Notes under the pieces: generated by a model | Seen by the model: only the letters and a program-made list of their open reading frames with translations | Databases searched by the model: none | Told to the model about the DNA's origin: nothing | NCBI GenBank assembly: GCA_947488485.1 | Contig: CANKZO010000047.1 | Coordinates: 1-13,540 of the forward strand | Length of the DNA stretch: 13,540 nt | From: Opitutia bacterium | GTDB lineage: Bacteria; Verrucomicrobiota; Verrucomicrobiae; Opitutales; UBA953 | Reading direction: 5' to 3' | Shown here: in pieces, positions 1 through 6,830 of the stretch | Position numbering within the stretch: position 1 is the stretch's first letter | How the letters are laid out: the number at the start of each line of letters is the position of its first letter | Made by a program: the position numbers and the translations under genes

Positions 1-314
1 GACGGACCACCGGCCCCTTGGAAGACCGTGCCGCCGTTCGGTACGCGGAAGGCCATCTGGCCCGTCATCAGCGCGTAGCGGGAGGGCGTGCAGACCGTGG
101 CCGGACTATGGGCATCGGTGAAGCGCATGCCCGCGGCGGCGAGGCGATCGATGTTCGGCGTCGGCACCTTCGACTCCGGGTTATAGCAGCGCACGTCGCC
201 ATAGCCGAGATCGTCGGCGAGGATGAGCAGCACGTTGGGCTGGCCGCCCGCCGCAGCGCAGAGCGCGCCTGCCAATAAGCAAAGGGCGACCAAGGGGCGG
301 ACTGGGGCGGTCAT
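1..314 (-). CDS. Exported sulfatase, N-terminal part (runs off the left edge)
   Basis: This is the first 104 codons of a formylglycine-dependent sulfatase, which would remove sulfate esters from a substrate such as a polysaccharide outside the cytoplasm. The ATG at 314 (minus) opens a signal peptide: a short basic start, then a hydrophobic stretch at residues 8-22 with a likely cut near the Ala-Ala-Ala at 20-22. Family hallmarks follow in order: [15 protein letters not shown] (residues 26-40, with the metal-binding Asp pair at 34-35), [19 protein letters not shown] (52-70), and the active-site core C75-T-P-S-R79, followed by YALMTGQ. Cys75 would be converted to formylglycine by a sulfatase-modifying enzyme. 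Substrate and subclass cannot be told because most of the protein lies outside the window. It is divergent from the GH128-like gene at 466, so the two could share a control region. The family call is secure; the start is well supported by the signal peptide. Confidence 0.95.
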   Translation of the reverse strand, partial: MTAPVRPLVALCLLAGALCAAAGGQPNVLLILADDLGYGDVRCYNPESKVPTPNIDRLAAAGMRFTDAHSPATVCTPSRYALMTGQMAFRVPNGGTVFQGAGGP

Positions 315-390
315 GCGATGACACGATAGCCGACCGCCGGCAGAAAGGGCAAGGGCCGTAGCAACCTCCTCCCCGCTGTATTTTTGGCAG

Positions 391-411
391 GGACGGCACC
401 ACGTGCTGTCC
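391..411 (-). repeat. Dispersed 9-3-9 hairpin repeat (family A), minus copy
   Basis: A 21-base hairpin. Read on the minus strand it has left arm GGACAGCAC, loop GTG and right arm GTGCCGTCC, followed by CTGCC. It closely matches the plus-strand copy at 13126-13146. It lies in the 151-base gap between the divergent sulfatase and glycoside hydrolase genes, so here it is not at a gene end. Confidence 0.75.
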
Positions 412-465
412 TGCCTGGACCTTTTTACCTTTGGCAGAACACCTGCTTGGCTTACGTTCCACCGC

Positions 466-1248
466 ATGCCCCTCAGCCGACGTGATGTCCTCCGCCTCTT
501 CGCCGCCGGCGCCGCCTGGGCGCCGTTGGCGAGCCTGGCTGCCGATCGCGCCGCGAAGCGTTCCCCCAAGAAAGGCTGGGCGGGTAATCGTCCGGAGTCC
601 GAAAAGCAGTTCGGCTGCACATGGTGGTATACGTGGACCTGCCAAGGCAGCAGCACGCCGGGTTATGAATTCGTCCCGATGGTGAAAGGCCATCGTCGGC
701 CCGTGCCGGACACCGAGCTCGCGCTGATGAAGGACCCGGCAGCCAAGCACCTCCTCGGTCTGAACGAACCCGAGCGGGACACGCAGGGCAACCTCACCGT
801 CGAAGAGGCCGTCGCGGCCTGGCCGGCGATGGCCGCATTCGCCACGGAGAAGAAACTCCGCCTCGGCTCTCCCGGCGTCTCCTCCGACGGCCTCGGCGGA
901 GCGTGGATGCGCGAGTTCATGGAGCAGGCCCAGCGCAAGAAGCTGAAGGTCGATTTCATCACCGCCCATTGGTATCGCAGCGCCGACCCCGTGGCCTATG
1001 AAGAATGGCTCAAGGAACTTTACGCCACGTATCGCCGGCCGATTTGGGTCACCGAATTCAACGCCATGTTCACCAAGGCCGACGACAACGGCCATGCCCA
1101 GTTCCTCCGCGGTGCGCTCAAGGCCATGGACCGGCAGCGCTTCGTCGAACGTTACGTCTACTTCAATCCCAAGGAAGGCAAGGCCGCGCTCCTCAAGGAC
1201 GGCGCCCTCACCAAACTCGGCGAGATCTACCGCGACGCGGGAGGTTGA
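466..1248 (+). CDS. Tat-exported GH128-like glycoside hydrolase (glycosyl hydrolase catalytic core)
   Basis: A 260-residue protein that probably hydrolyses beta-1,3-glucan outside the cytoplasm, judged by its resemblance to the glycosyl hydrolase catalytic-core family (Pfam Glyco_hydro_cc, CAZy GH128). The ATG at 466 puts a twin-arginine signal at the N-terminus: SRRDVLR at residues 5-11, then the hydrophobic stretch [15 protein letters not shown]. The reading frame is open back to 403, but the Tat motif fixes the start at 466. The (beta/alpha)8 barrel shows the expected pair of acidic residues: LLGLNEPE (Glu101, likely acid/base) and WVTEFNA (Glu197, likely nucleophile). FITAHWY lies between them, and an aromatic-rich CTWWYTWTC stretch sits near residues 51-59, as is usual at the start of this barrel. 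Length suits a single catalytic domain. It stands alone on this strand and its downstream spacer is full of repeats. The fold call is strong; the glucan specificity is inferred from the family. Confidence 0.85.
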   Translation: MPLSRRDVLRLFAAGAAWAPLASLAADRAAKRSPKKGWAGNRPESEKQFGCTWWYTWTCQGSSTPGYEFVPMVKGHRRPVPDTELALMKDPAAKHLLGLNEPERDTQGNLTVEEAVAAWPAMAAFATEKKLRLGSPGVSSDGLGGAWMREFMEQAQRKKLKVDFITAHWYRSADPVAYEEWLKELYATYRRPIWVTEFNAMFTKADDNGHAQFLRGALKAMDRQRFVERYVYFNPKEGKAALLKDGALTKLGEIYRDAGG

Positions 1249-1447
1249 GAATCAGGGGACACGTGGGCACGAGTAACGGTGACACGGGGACGATGCCTTC
1301 GTGTAAACGGTCATTGTCTCCCTGGCCAACCAGCCAACGGGTCAACCGGTCAACTCACTCTGCATCGTTCTGTTCCACTGAGCCTCCGAGCCTCTGAGCC
1401 TCTTATGTCTCCCCCTTGCCCACGTGTCCCCGTGTCAACGTGCCCCC
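1249..1447. repeat. Mosaic intergenic repeat region 1
   Basis: No gene is visible here. Directly after the glycoside hydrolase stop come words such as ACACGTGGGCAC and GGTGACACGGGGACG. Bases 1368-1402 are, on the minus strand, a relative of the block repeated at 8450-8490 and 12683-12723 (GAGGCTCAGAGGCTCGG core ending in AACAGAA). Bases 1410-1447 carry the same GACACGTGGGCA-type words in reverse orientation. The spacer is thus built of at least two mosaic pieces pointing in opposite directions. Short open frames across it have repetitive, low-complexity translations and I do not accept them as genes. Confidence 0.7.
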
Positions 1448-1465
1448 TGCGGCCATCAGGCCGCA
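1448..1465 (-). repeat. CGCG-type hairpin (family B), second copy behind the 80-residue gene
   Basis: Read on the minus strand: arms TGCGGCC and GGCCGCA (7 bp), loop TGAT, followed by GGGGG. It lies one spacer of six bases beyond the near-identical hairpin at 1472-1489 and looks like a tandem duplicate of it. Confidence 0.65.
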
Positions 1466-1471
1466 CCCCCT

Positions 1472-1489
1472 CGCGGCCATTAGGCCGCG
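1472..1489 (-). repeat. CGCG-type hairpin (family B) touching the stop of the 80-residue gene
   Basis: Read on the minus strand: arms CGCGGCC and GGCCGCG (7 bp), loop TAAT, followed by AGGGGG. It starts at the very next base after the TAG stop at 1490-1492, so it could act as a terminator-like structure, although no T-run follows. Confidence 0.7.
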
Positions 1490-1732
1490 CTACCCCTTCA
1501 GCTGCGCGAAGCGAACGTGCAGGAGGGCCCGGCCTTTGGCCGAGAAGATGCAGGAGTCTTTAGTCGGGGAGAACTGGACGCCATCGCACTTGGCGAGCTG
1601 GGCGCGCTGGACGGCGTAGGCGCGCAGCAGGAGCACCGAGCGCACATGCTGCAGGATATCCTCATCGGACTTCGCGAGGAAACCCGGCAGATTCTCGACT
1701 TCGATCACCAGACCGGGAAGACGCTTCGACAT
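1490..1732 (-). CDS. Small conserved-looking protein, unknown function
   Basis: An 80-residue protein starting at ATG 1732 (minus) and ending at TAG 1490-1492. I do not recognise the family. It has no signal peptide or membrane segment and is predicted soluble. The sequence reads like a real small domain: a hydrophobic strand (LPGLVIEVENLPGFL), a helix (EDILQHVRSVLLLRAYAVQRAQL) and a C-terminal strand-rich part with two Cys residues (KCDGVQF, DSCIFSAKGRALLHVRF). Third codon positions are strongly G or C, as in the neighbouring genes, which supports coding on this strand over the overlapping plus-strand frame. No clear ribosome-binding site precedes it. It is the only complete minus-strand gene in the window and stands alone, with family B hairpins right behind its stop. 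Confidence 0.7.
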   Translation of the reverse strand: MSKRLPGLVIEVENLPGFLAKSDEDILQHVRSVLLLRAYAVQRAQLAKCDGVQFSPTKDSCIFSAKGRALLHVRFAQLKG

Positions 1733-1826
1733 GCCCGTAAACCAAAGACGGCGCAGTGTAGCCGTAAAGGAAGAAGAGGGAGCTGAGTTGAGGGGTAATC
1801 AGCATGGGGTCACCCCTCATCCGTGA

Positions 1827-1862
1827 GCACCTAAACCGTGCCCTTAAGCGGTTTTTAGGTGC
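1827..1862. repeat. Hairpin and half-repeat in the 1733-1970 spacer
   Basis: Left arm GCACCTAAACCG (1827-1838) pairs with right arm CGGTTTTTAGGTGC (1849-1862) with two extra bases bulged, around the loop TGCCCTTAAG. Just beyond it, 1871-1889 reads AAAGGTGCGGCCTSACCCC (S is C here), which recurs at 9373-9391 with one base changed. GGGGTCA at 1806-1812 may be a degenerate inverted partner. The hairpin could end transcription from either side, but T-runs are weak. The rest of the 1733-1970 spacer shows nothing I can name. Confidence 0.5.
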
Positions 1863-1970
1863 GTCTAATTAAAGGTGCGGCCTCACCCCGTGTTCGGCCC
1901 AGTGTTCGGCCAAGCTAAACGAGGCTCCAACCGTTCTTGAATACATTCATTGGACAGCCATGGTTAGCCC

Positions 1971-3206
1971 ATGCGCCAAGTCGTACTAAATCTCCTCGTA
2001 TGGCTGACGCTCTTCTCAACGGCGTTCGCTCAGCAGCCGCGTAAGTTCTGCGAAATTCAGGTCAACAAGGCGCCGATCAAGATCTTCCTAGCGGAAGACG
2101 AAGCCGCGGGAACCTCATTCCCTCCCGGTGCCGCGAAAGCCTACCTCAAGCTGCTAGGTTTACCTGAGAATATCTCGATCAGCTCCGAGGCCTGGATTTG
2201 CGACCGCGCGTCCCAGACGAAAAACGCGAGCGGAGCCGAGCTAACAGCTCAAGAAGAAGAGGAACTGGTACGATTCATGATCGTCGGGACGGATTCGCGA
2301 CTGAGCGAATCTGACCTAAAAGTCATGAGGCACTCGGCGCTTGATTCCGGCAAAGACATGGCGTCCTTTGACCAAAGAACGAAGGCGACGCTTGAGCGGA
2401 TGAAGCAAGCCGGCGCCGATAAGCCCTTCTACACAAAGGACAAGATCGCCGCCGCCCGTCAGGCTGTTACCGGCATGAAGGTGGTATCCGAAGGACCACG
2501 TCATTGCACCCTCGCGGTCGAGAGCGCCAAGGTGAACAGCATCATCTCATACGTCTTGGCCGAGTCTCGGCTGGTGATGGTAGCAGGATGGTTCAAGACG
2601 GGCGACCTTCCAGCCGCCACCAAACGCGCAGCTGAAATCGTCTCGCTCATCGAAGACCAGAGTCGCAAATGGGACGGCGTCATGCCGTCGATGGCCGACT
2701 CCCGGTTCAGCGGGCCGGACGGTCTCTTCAGTTATAAGCGTTCCGGCAAATGGCAGACAGCCTCCTCGCAGGCTACTGCTGGGTTCTTTGCTCCGGGCAC
2801 AATGTCGGTCCTGCTGCAATATCCGGAAAAAACCGAGGCGGGCAACTTCCCGCTCGTGACGCTCGTGCTGGAGAGACGCGACCCGAAAATGACGATGAAG
2901 GAATATTGGGAGATGTCGCTCTCGCTCATGGAAGGCGCAATCCGGTCTGGCATCATCACAGATATTAGCGACCCCAAGCCTTATCCGGCAACTTCCGGCT
3001 GGCCAGCCGTGACGGGGACGTTCGTCCGCAATAACAAGCTGCCTATCAAATGTCGGGTGGTTATACTTATGATCGGACCCGGCGAATTCCTCACAGCCAC
3101 AATCATGACCGACGAGACCGTGAAGCCCGAGGTCTTCCAAGCAGCCTGGGAGTGCGTCGACTCGATCGACACCCCGAGCTCACCTAAGCAAAGGGCCATA
3201 CGTTGA
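1971..3206 (+). CDS. Secreted two-module protein of unknown function (paralogue of the 4092 gene)
   Basis: A 411-residue exported protein. The ATG at 1971 opens a Sec signal peptide (hydrophobic core at residues 5-19, likely cut after AFA20 before QQ). I do not recognise a named family. The mature chain seems to hold two modules. The first (about 25-235) is mixed, with a helical middle rich in charged residues (about 92-165). The second (about 247-400) begins FSYKRSGKWQ and has the alternating strands and final helix (PEVFQAAWECVDSI) of a PsbP/Mog1-like sandwich; that fold is my inference. Residues 178-230 and 247-400 can be aligned by eye with the 4092 gene product (for example IISYVLAESRLVMVAG against YIATLACESRQVMLYS), so the two are diverged paralogues. 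No Shine-Dalgarno sequence is present; the start is preceded by TTAGCCC. It is 46 bases from the Sel1 gene, probably in one operon. Confidence 0.8.
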   Translation: MRQVVLNLLVWLTLFSTAFAQQPRKFCEIQVNKAPIKIFLAEDEAAGTSFPPGAAKAYLKLLGLPENISISSEAWICDRASQTKNASGAELTAQEEEELVRFMIVGTDSRLSESDLKVMRHSALDSGKDMASFDQRTKATLERMKQAGADKPFYTKDKIAAARQAVTGMKVVSEGPRHCTLAVESAKVNSIISYVLAESRLVMVAGWFKTGDLPAATKRAAEIVSLIEDQSRKWDGVMPSMADSRFSGPDGLFSYKRSGKWQTASSQATAGFFAPGTMSVLLQYPEKTEAGNFPLVTLVLERRDPKMTMKEYWEMSLSLMEGAIRSGIITDISDPKPYPATSGWPAVTGTFVRNNKLPIKCRVVILMIGPGEFLTATIMTDETVKPEVFQAAWECVDSIDTPSSPKQRAIR

Positions 3207-3213
3207 CCTGTCT
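3174..3213 (+). repeat. 40-bp direct repeat, copy 1 (covers a gene 3' end)
   Basis: Forty bases identical to 5303-5342. This copy includes the last codons and TGA stop of the 1971 gene and seven bases beyond. It ends in TTGACCTGTCT, whose TTGACC resembles a -35 hexamer, but I see no properly spaced -10 box after it. Confidence 0.85.
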
Positions 3214-3252
3214 GTGCGGCCGAGCGAGACTCCAACCTAATATCGCACACCC

Positions 3253-4095
3253 ATGAAACGCACCATCCTCACCCTACTGTTCGGCTTGCTCTTCGCCCCG
3301 CTTGCGGATGCCGCGGACATCAAAGACCATCAGGGGCTGCAGCTAATCGTCGCGCAGCTGAAAGTGCATCAGCGCATCACCCCGGAATTCATCGGATCGA
3401 TCCGCCCGCAGGCCGAGCGGGGCGACAAAGGCGCGATCTTCGCGATGGCCTTGGCTTATGTCTTCGACCGTGGGATTCCGCGCGATGAAGCGGAATCAGT
3501 CCGCTGGGTCGAGCGGGCCTGGCGCGCCGGCGATATCGATGCCACGTACACGGTCGGCATGATGTATAAGAACGGGGAGCTCTACCCGAAGGATGCCGAG
3601 AAATCCTACCTATGGATCAGCCGCGCGATGGAGATGGGCAGCGCGGACGCACGTTATTTCGTGGCCTTTGCGAAAGAGAAAGGTCTCGGTGTAGCTATCG
3701 ACACCCCTTCCGCCTTAAGACTCTACGAGGAGGGGGCGGCCAAAGGGCATCCCTTGTCGCTGATGCGCATGGGCTACCTGCACCGTGAGGGCAGACTGCT
3801 GGCCAAAGATTCCCAAAAAGCCTTCCAATACTGGACCAAAGGGGCCGAGACAGGTGATGCTTATCTTCAGACCACGCTAGGCTTCTGCTACTTGCGGCAG
3901 CCTGAATTCTTTCCGACCGCCTACCCGGAAATGCCCAAGGATGACGTCGAGGCTTATAAATGGCTGACCCTCGCCGCTGCCGCCGGGAACGCCCAGGCGC
4001 TCAAGCTCCGCGAGATGGCCGAGCGGAGGATGAGCTCCGCCGAGATCGACCGCGCCAAAGAAATGGCAGCCAGCTTCAAGCCTTCCTCCAAATGA
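3253..4095 (+). CDS. Exported Sel1-repeat (TPR-like) protein
   Basis: A 280-residue secreted protein made of Sel1-like repeats, which fold as stacked helical pairs and usually bind other proteins. The ATG at 3253 opens a signal peptide (MKRTILTLLFGLLFAPLADA, likely cut after residue 20). Repeat units follow at about 57-92, 93-129, 130-165, 166-201 and 202-247. Typical pieces are GDIDATYTVGMMYKNG, GSADARYFVAFAKEKG, GHPLSLMRMGYLHREG and EAYKWLTLAAAAGNAQA. The fifth unit carries an insertion of about 12 residues rich in Pro and aromatics (PEFFPTAYPEMP). The tail MSSAEIDRAKEMA is a common ending of Sel1 proteins. Its stop overlaps the start of the next gene as ATGA, so the two are probably translationally coupled. 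It lies between two paralogous exported proteins and may act with them in the envelope, which is inference. No Shine-Dalgarno is seen; the leader is CACACCC. Confidence 0.9.
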   Translation: MKRTILTLLFGLLFAPLADAADIKDHQGLQLIVAQLKVHQRITPEFIGSIRPQAERGDKGAIFAMALAYVFDRGIPRDEAESVRWVERAWRAGDIDATYTVGMMYKNGELYPKDAEKSYLWISRAMEMGSADARYFVAFAKEKGLGVAIDTPSALRLYEEGAAKGHPLSLMRMGYLHREGRLLAKDSQKAFQYWTKGAETGDAYLQTTLGFCYLRQPEFFPTAYPEMPKDDVEAYKWLTLAAAAGNAQALKLREMAERRMSSAEIDRAKEMAASFKPSSK

Positions 4096-5231
4096 ACCGC
4101 TTCATCGTCCTGTGCCTTGGCCTATTTCTCTCCTTGCTCGGCGCCCAGGCAGCCGAGCAGACCGAGGTGCGGATCGGCGCCAAGGTCGTCGCCGTGACGA
4201 CCCCACAGGGTATGGCCGCGACGGACCGGTCGAAAGACCTGATGCCGGACTACGTGAAGGCATACTTCAAAGACAACCTACGCGGGACGCAGATGATCTC
4301 ATTCTCGCCGGCGGAGGAGCCCGATGCCGCTCCGACCTTCACAATCCTGATCACGGACGGAAGGTTCACCCCGAAGGATATCCCCGAGCGGATCAAGATG
4401 ACCCTGGATTTCATCGCCGACAAGAAGCGCCTGACAGAAAAGACCCTGAGCGCCAACAAGGCTTTAAGCGCGACGGGCAAGGTCGAAGTCGAAGCGGCTG
4501 ACGAGACCCGTCGCCGGACTGAAGGCGCGATCGAGGCCGCAGTGCCGGCTCAGGACGGGCGACATTTCGTCATGCGTCTGAGCGGAACGGACTTCGCCCA
4601 TTACATCGCCACGCTCGCCTGCGAGTCCCGGCAGGTCATGCTCTATTCGCACGGCGATAAGCCGAGCGGCGAGGCCCGGCTCGCGCAGCTTAAGTCGTTC
4701 GTGAAGGAAATAACGGCAGCGACCGTCGCCGAGGACCCCGTCTATAAGGCGCCCCGGCACATGGACACCGTGCGCTCCGCCAGCGGCTCTTATCAATATG
4801 AAGTGCCGATCGCTTGGGTTAGACGTCCGGAGAAAGGCATGGCCGAGCAAGTCGCCTGCTTCATCTCGCACGGTAACGGCGGCACGGTCTGTAATGCGGT
4901 CTTTCTTGAGGAACGGACGGTCGCCAACTCATTGCCGGCGGAACTCCTGCGCAACGAGATAGCCTTGGCCAAACGTAACCTCGACAAACCACCCGTGCAG
5001 ACGGGCAGCTCGCGTGACGGTATCACCACCAAGGGCCTCGCGTATGCGGAAGCTGACTTCATCGGTGAACACCAAGTAGTTAACGGAAAAGTCTCGACGA
5101 CCATCACTTTCGTAGCCCTAGGATCTGATCGCTATCTGATTATCGCGTTCAACACCAACCACCCCTCAAAGGAAGTCTTCACCCGGGGCTACCGCGAGCT
5201 CGTCGAGTCGTTGGCGCCCCTATCGAAATAA
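4092..5231 (+). CDS. Secreted two-module protein of unknown function (paralogue of the 1971 gene)
   Basis: A 379-residue exported protein. The ATG at 4092 overlaps the Sel1 stop (ATGA) and opens a signal peptide ending AQA20-AEQ. The reading frame is open further upstream, but that part only shadows the Sel1 gene in another frame. The family is unknown to me. The first module (about 25-210) has a strand-rich start (EVRIGAKVVAVTTPQ), a helical charged middle (95-145) and FVMRLSGTDFAHYIATLACESRQVML at 159-184. The second module (about 229-377) begins with YQYEVPIAW and ends with the helix KEVFTRGYRELVESL. Both modules can be aligned in order with the 1971 gene product at low identity. Two of its Cys residues lie in VACFI and TVCNAVFLEER (second module), and one in LACES. 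Coupling to the Sel1 gene suggests they are made in equal amounts. Confidence 0.8.
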   Translation: MNRFIVLCLGLFLSLLGAQAAEQTEVRIGAKVVAVTTPQGMAATDRSKDLMPDYVKAYFKDNLRGTQMISFSPAEEPDAAPTFTILITDGRFTPKDIPERIKMTLDFIADKKRLTEKTLSANKALSATGKVEVEAADETRRRTEGAIEAAVPAQDGRHFVMRLSGTDFAHYIATLACESRQVMLYSHGDKPSGEARLAQLKSFVKEITAATVAEDPVYKAPRHMDTVRSASGSYQYEVPIAWVRRPEKGMAEQVACFISHGNGGTVCNAVFLEERTVANSLPAELLRNEIALAKRNLDKPPVQTGSSRDGITTKGLAYAEADFIGEHQVVNGKVSTTITFVALGSDRYLIIAFNTNHPSKEVFTRGYRELVESLAPLSK

Positions 5232-5271
5232 TTAAGGCGGCCGATTAGCCTCTCGCTGAGAGACAACAAGG

Positions 5272-5293
5272 GGGCCGACACCGCGTTCGGCCC
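5272..5293 (+). terminator. Possible hairpin terminator after the 4092 gene
   Basis: GGGCCGA (5272-5278) pairs with TCGGCCC (5287-5293) around an 8-base loop. A smaller hairpin (CTCTC-GCT-GAGAG) lies at about 5250-5262. No T-run follows, so intrinsic termination is uncertain. Confidence 0.35.
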
Positions 5294-5302
5294 ACCGTCA
5301 CT

Positions 5303-5342
5303 CCGAGCTCACCTAAGCAAAGGGCCATACGTTGACCTGTCT
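5303..5342 (+). repeat. 40-bp direct repeat, copy 2 (in spacer)
   Basis: Identical over 40 bases to 3174-3213, where the sequence is the 3' end of a gene. Here it lies in a non-coding spacer 72 bases after the 4092 gene stop and 54 bases before the 5396 start. It looks like a decayed leftover of a duplicated gene end. Its TTGACC is followed after 16 bases by TAAACC, a poor -10. Confidence 0.85.
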
Positions 5343-5395
5343 CTGCCGGTTGCTAAACCTACCTACCCACGACCCCAAGCATCCCGCCCCCTGAC

Positions 5396-6181
5396 ATGCC
5401 CTCGTTCACCTTCTTCGCCACGCTGGCACTACTGGCCTTCGGCCTGCTCGGTCCGATATTCTTCGTCGTCCGCCGATTCCTGCGCCCGGAGGCCCATGGC
5501 CGACAGCGCACAGCCATCCTGAGCTTGGCGTGCTTCCTTGGCGGGGTGCTGCTCTATTTCTATGCAGCCTCCTGGAAGGCGGAGTCGAGCTACGAATCCA
5601 TCAAGGCGTCCTACGCCTCCATCCAACAAGAATCAAAGGCGGACCCCGCAAGCGCATCCCAGCGGCTTACCGCCGTCATGTCGGCTTCGGTCGAATCTGC
5701 GGCGATAGGTGTCGCCCAGAGCAAACAGCTCCTTCGTCTCACGCTCGTGGAAGCTCCTGTTGCCTTCCTGATTTACTATGCCGCCTTGCTGCTGCTCGCC
5801 TGGATTGCGGGCCTATTTCGGTCGAGCAAGCAGGTCGTTCTGCCGCAAACTGAGTCGTCTTCGGTGGCTGAGCCAGAAGACCCCTCTTTCCCGGCCAGGG
5901 CATGCATGATCCTTGTACTTTTGATCGGTGTCGAAGGACTGGGCATTCACCTGTATCTATCCAACGGAGGAAAGATGTGGGGATCTGATATTAGAATCTG
6001 GTCCTCGTTCAACCTCGGCGCACCGGTCGCGGCCTGCATCCTTTATTATCTGGTCAAAGGAGTGCCGCGAGGCGCAGACCGGCTTTTCGCGAGAAACATC
6101 CTCGGGCCGTCATTCTTCTGGTGCATCATCCCTACCCTGTCGATTCTGACAAGGCTTGCCCTTTTTGGAGGGCCCAAGTGA
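5396..6181 (+). CDS. Integral membrane protein, six predicted helices, unknown function
   Basis: A 261-residue inner-membrane protein with hydrophobic segments at about residues 5-27, 38-59, 117-141, 168-188, 203-221 and 236-257. Between helices 2 and 3 lies a loop of about 57 residues rich in Ser and Ala (YESIKASYASIQQESKADPASASQ and onward, 66-110) that looks helical. A short charged acidic linker (TESSSVAEPEDPS) precedes helix 4. I do not recognise the family and see no catalytic or transport motif. The ATG at 5396 is the only start that keeps the first helix; it follows CCCCCTGAC with no Shine-Dalgarno. It may be cotranscribed with the exported-protein genes before it, but a 164-base spacer with a hairpin and a repeat separates them. 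The last 26 bases overlap the frame of the nuclease fragment that follows. Confidence 0.75.
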   Translation: MPSFTFFATLALLAFGLLGPIFFVVRRFLRPEAHGRQRTAILSLACFLGGVLLYFYAASWKAESSYESIKASYASIQQESKADPASASQRLTAVMSASVESAAIGVAQSKQLLRLTLVEAPVAFLIYYAALLLLAWIAGLFRSSKQVVLPQTESSSVAEPEDPSFPARACMILVLLIGVEGLGIHLYLSNGGKMWGSDIRIWSSFNLGAPVAACILYYLVKGVPRGADRLFARNILGPSFFWCIIPTLSILTRLALFGGPK

Positions 6182-6569
6182 CCGGCGAAGAAAACGCCCT
6201 AGCAAGCTGAGCGAGCGAGGCTACGATTGTTTCAAGAACAACCACATCGATCTCCTAGCCGTGCATGTGGACCAAGGCCGCTCCCTGTTGATCGAAGCCA
6301 AGAGCAACGAAGGCGGCAACTTCCGCGCCCAAGCCCGCAAAGGCATCGCCCAGCTCTTCGAGTATAACTACTTCGAGATGGAGCGCTTCAAGGCCGACCG
6401 TGGCCTGAAGCTCAGCCAGGAGCATCAAGTCCTCGCCTTCTCGCAGGCGCCGCGGGACGCCGACTACCTCGGCTTCCTCAACACCCTGCGCATCCGCACG
6501 CTGGTCGCCCAAGCCGAAGCCATCACCCCGCTCGGCGACCTCACCGACTTCGCCGAGCTGGCGGGCTAA
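6156..6569 (+). pseudogene. C-terminal fragment of a PD-(D/E)XK nuclease-family protein
   Basis: The open frame encodes about 137 residues, but real homology seems to begin only around KRPSKLSERGYDCF. The core IDLLAVHVDQGRSLLIEAKS contains Asp32 and E47-A-K49 spaced like the D...ExK active site of PD-(D/E)XK nucleases. GNFRAQARKGIAQLFEYNYF follows, and resembles the region after the catalytic motif in DUF3883-like and restriction-type proteins. Such proteins are normally longer at the N-terminus. Here the 5' side runs straight into the 3' end of the membrane-protein gene, and the only starts in frame are TTG codons at 6156 and 6165 with no ribosome-binding site. I therefore read it as a truncated gene. 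A short functional protein starting at TTG cannot be excluded. The reading frame after the junction is clean, so decay is recent or the fragment is still translated. Confidence 0.6.
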
Positions 6570-6585
6570 ACTCCCGCCGATAGGG

Positions 6586-6603
6586 ACTCGCTTACTTGCG
6601 AGT
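6586..6603 (+). terminator. Small hairpin after the nuclease fragment
   Basis: ACTCGC (6586-6591) pairs with GCGAGT (6598-6603) around TTACTT, 17 bases past the TAA stop. The stem is short and no T-run follows, so a terminator role is only possible. Confidence 0.3.
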
Positions 6604-6661
6604 GACTTCACCGGGGGCCACTGTTGTCGGATTGTCGGCGTTGCATGGTATATAAATCGAT

Positions 6662-6679
6662 CAGGATTTTATAATCCTG
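6662..6679 (+). promoter_or_regulatory. AT-rich palindrome with a TATAAT box
   Basis: CAGGATT and AATCCTG (7 bp) flank TTAT, and TATAAT lies at 6670-6675 within it. It could be the -10 of a promoter for the possible RNA at 6690-6872, but no good -35 stands 16-18 bases upstream. The AT-rich stretch contrasts with the surrounding GC-rich DNA, and a similar phrase (ATAAATCG then ATTTTATAAT) recurs at about 9527-9548. Confidence 0.35.
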
Positions 6680-6756
6680 GGTGATGTAACTTTGCGGGAT
6701 TTGACTTGTTAGACGGTCCGCGACGGGCACAACCCCGCTCCCGTTTTTTGCCAGTC

Positions 6757-6814
6757 GAAACCCAAACCGGATCTTTCCGTGGTCTGAAACCTAAACCGGA
6801 CCTCCCCACGGTCA
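6757..6814 (+). repeat. Tandem pair of 29-base units
   Basis: Two adjacent units begin GAAACC(C/T)AAACCGGA and end GGTC. They differ at seven positions by eye. They lie within the possible RNA transcript just before its terminator. Confidence 0.7.
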
Positions 6815-6830
6815 GTCGGCCGTCAAACAA

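Noticed and set aside
181..1095. 304-residue open frame on the minus strand over the sulfatase start and glycoside hydrolase
   Set aside because: It is antisense to two well-supported genes, and its translation is Arg/Gly/His-rich with no recognisable domain.
1517..1786. 89-residue plus-strand frame opposite the 80-residue gene
   Set aside because: The minus-strand frame has better codon use and a plausible fold; the plus-strand one reads as its mirror.
3253..5231. A frameshift between the Sel1 gene and the 4092 gene
   Set aside because: The second gene has its own ATG and signal peptide at the ATGA overlap, so these are two coupled genes.
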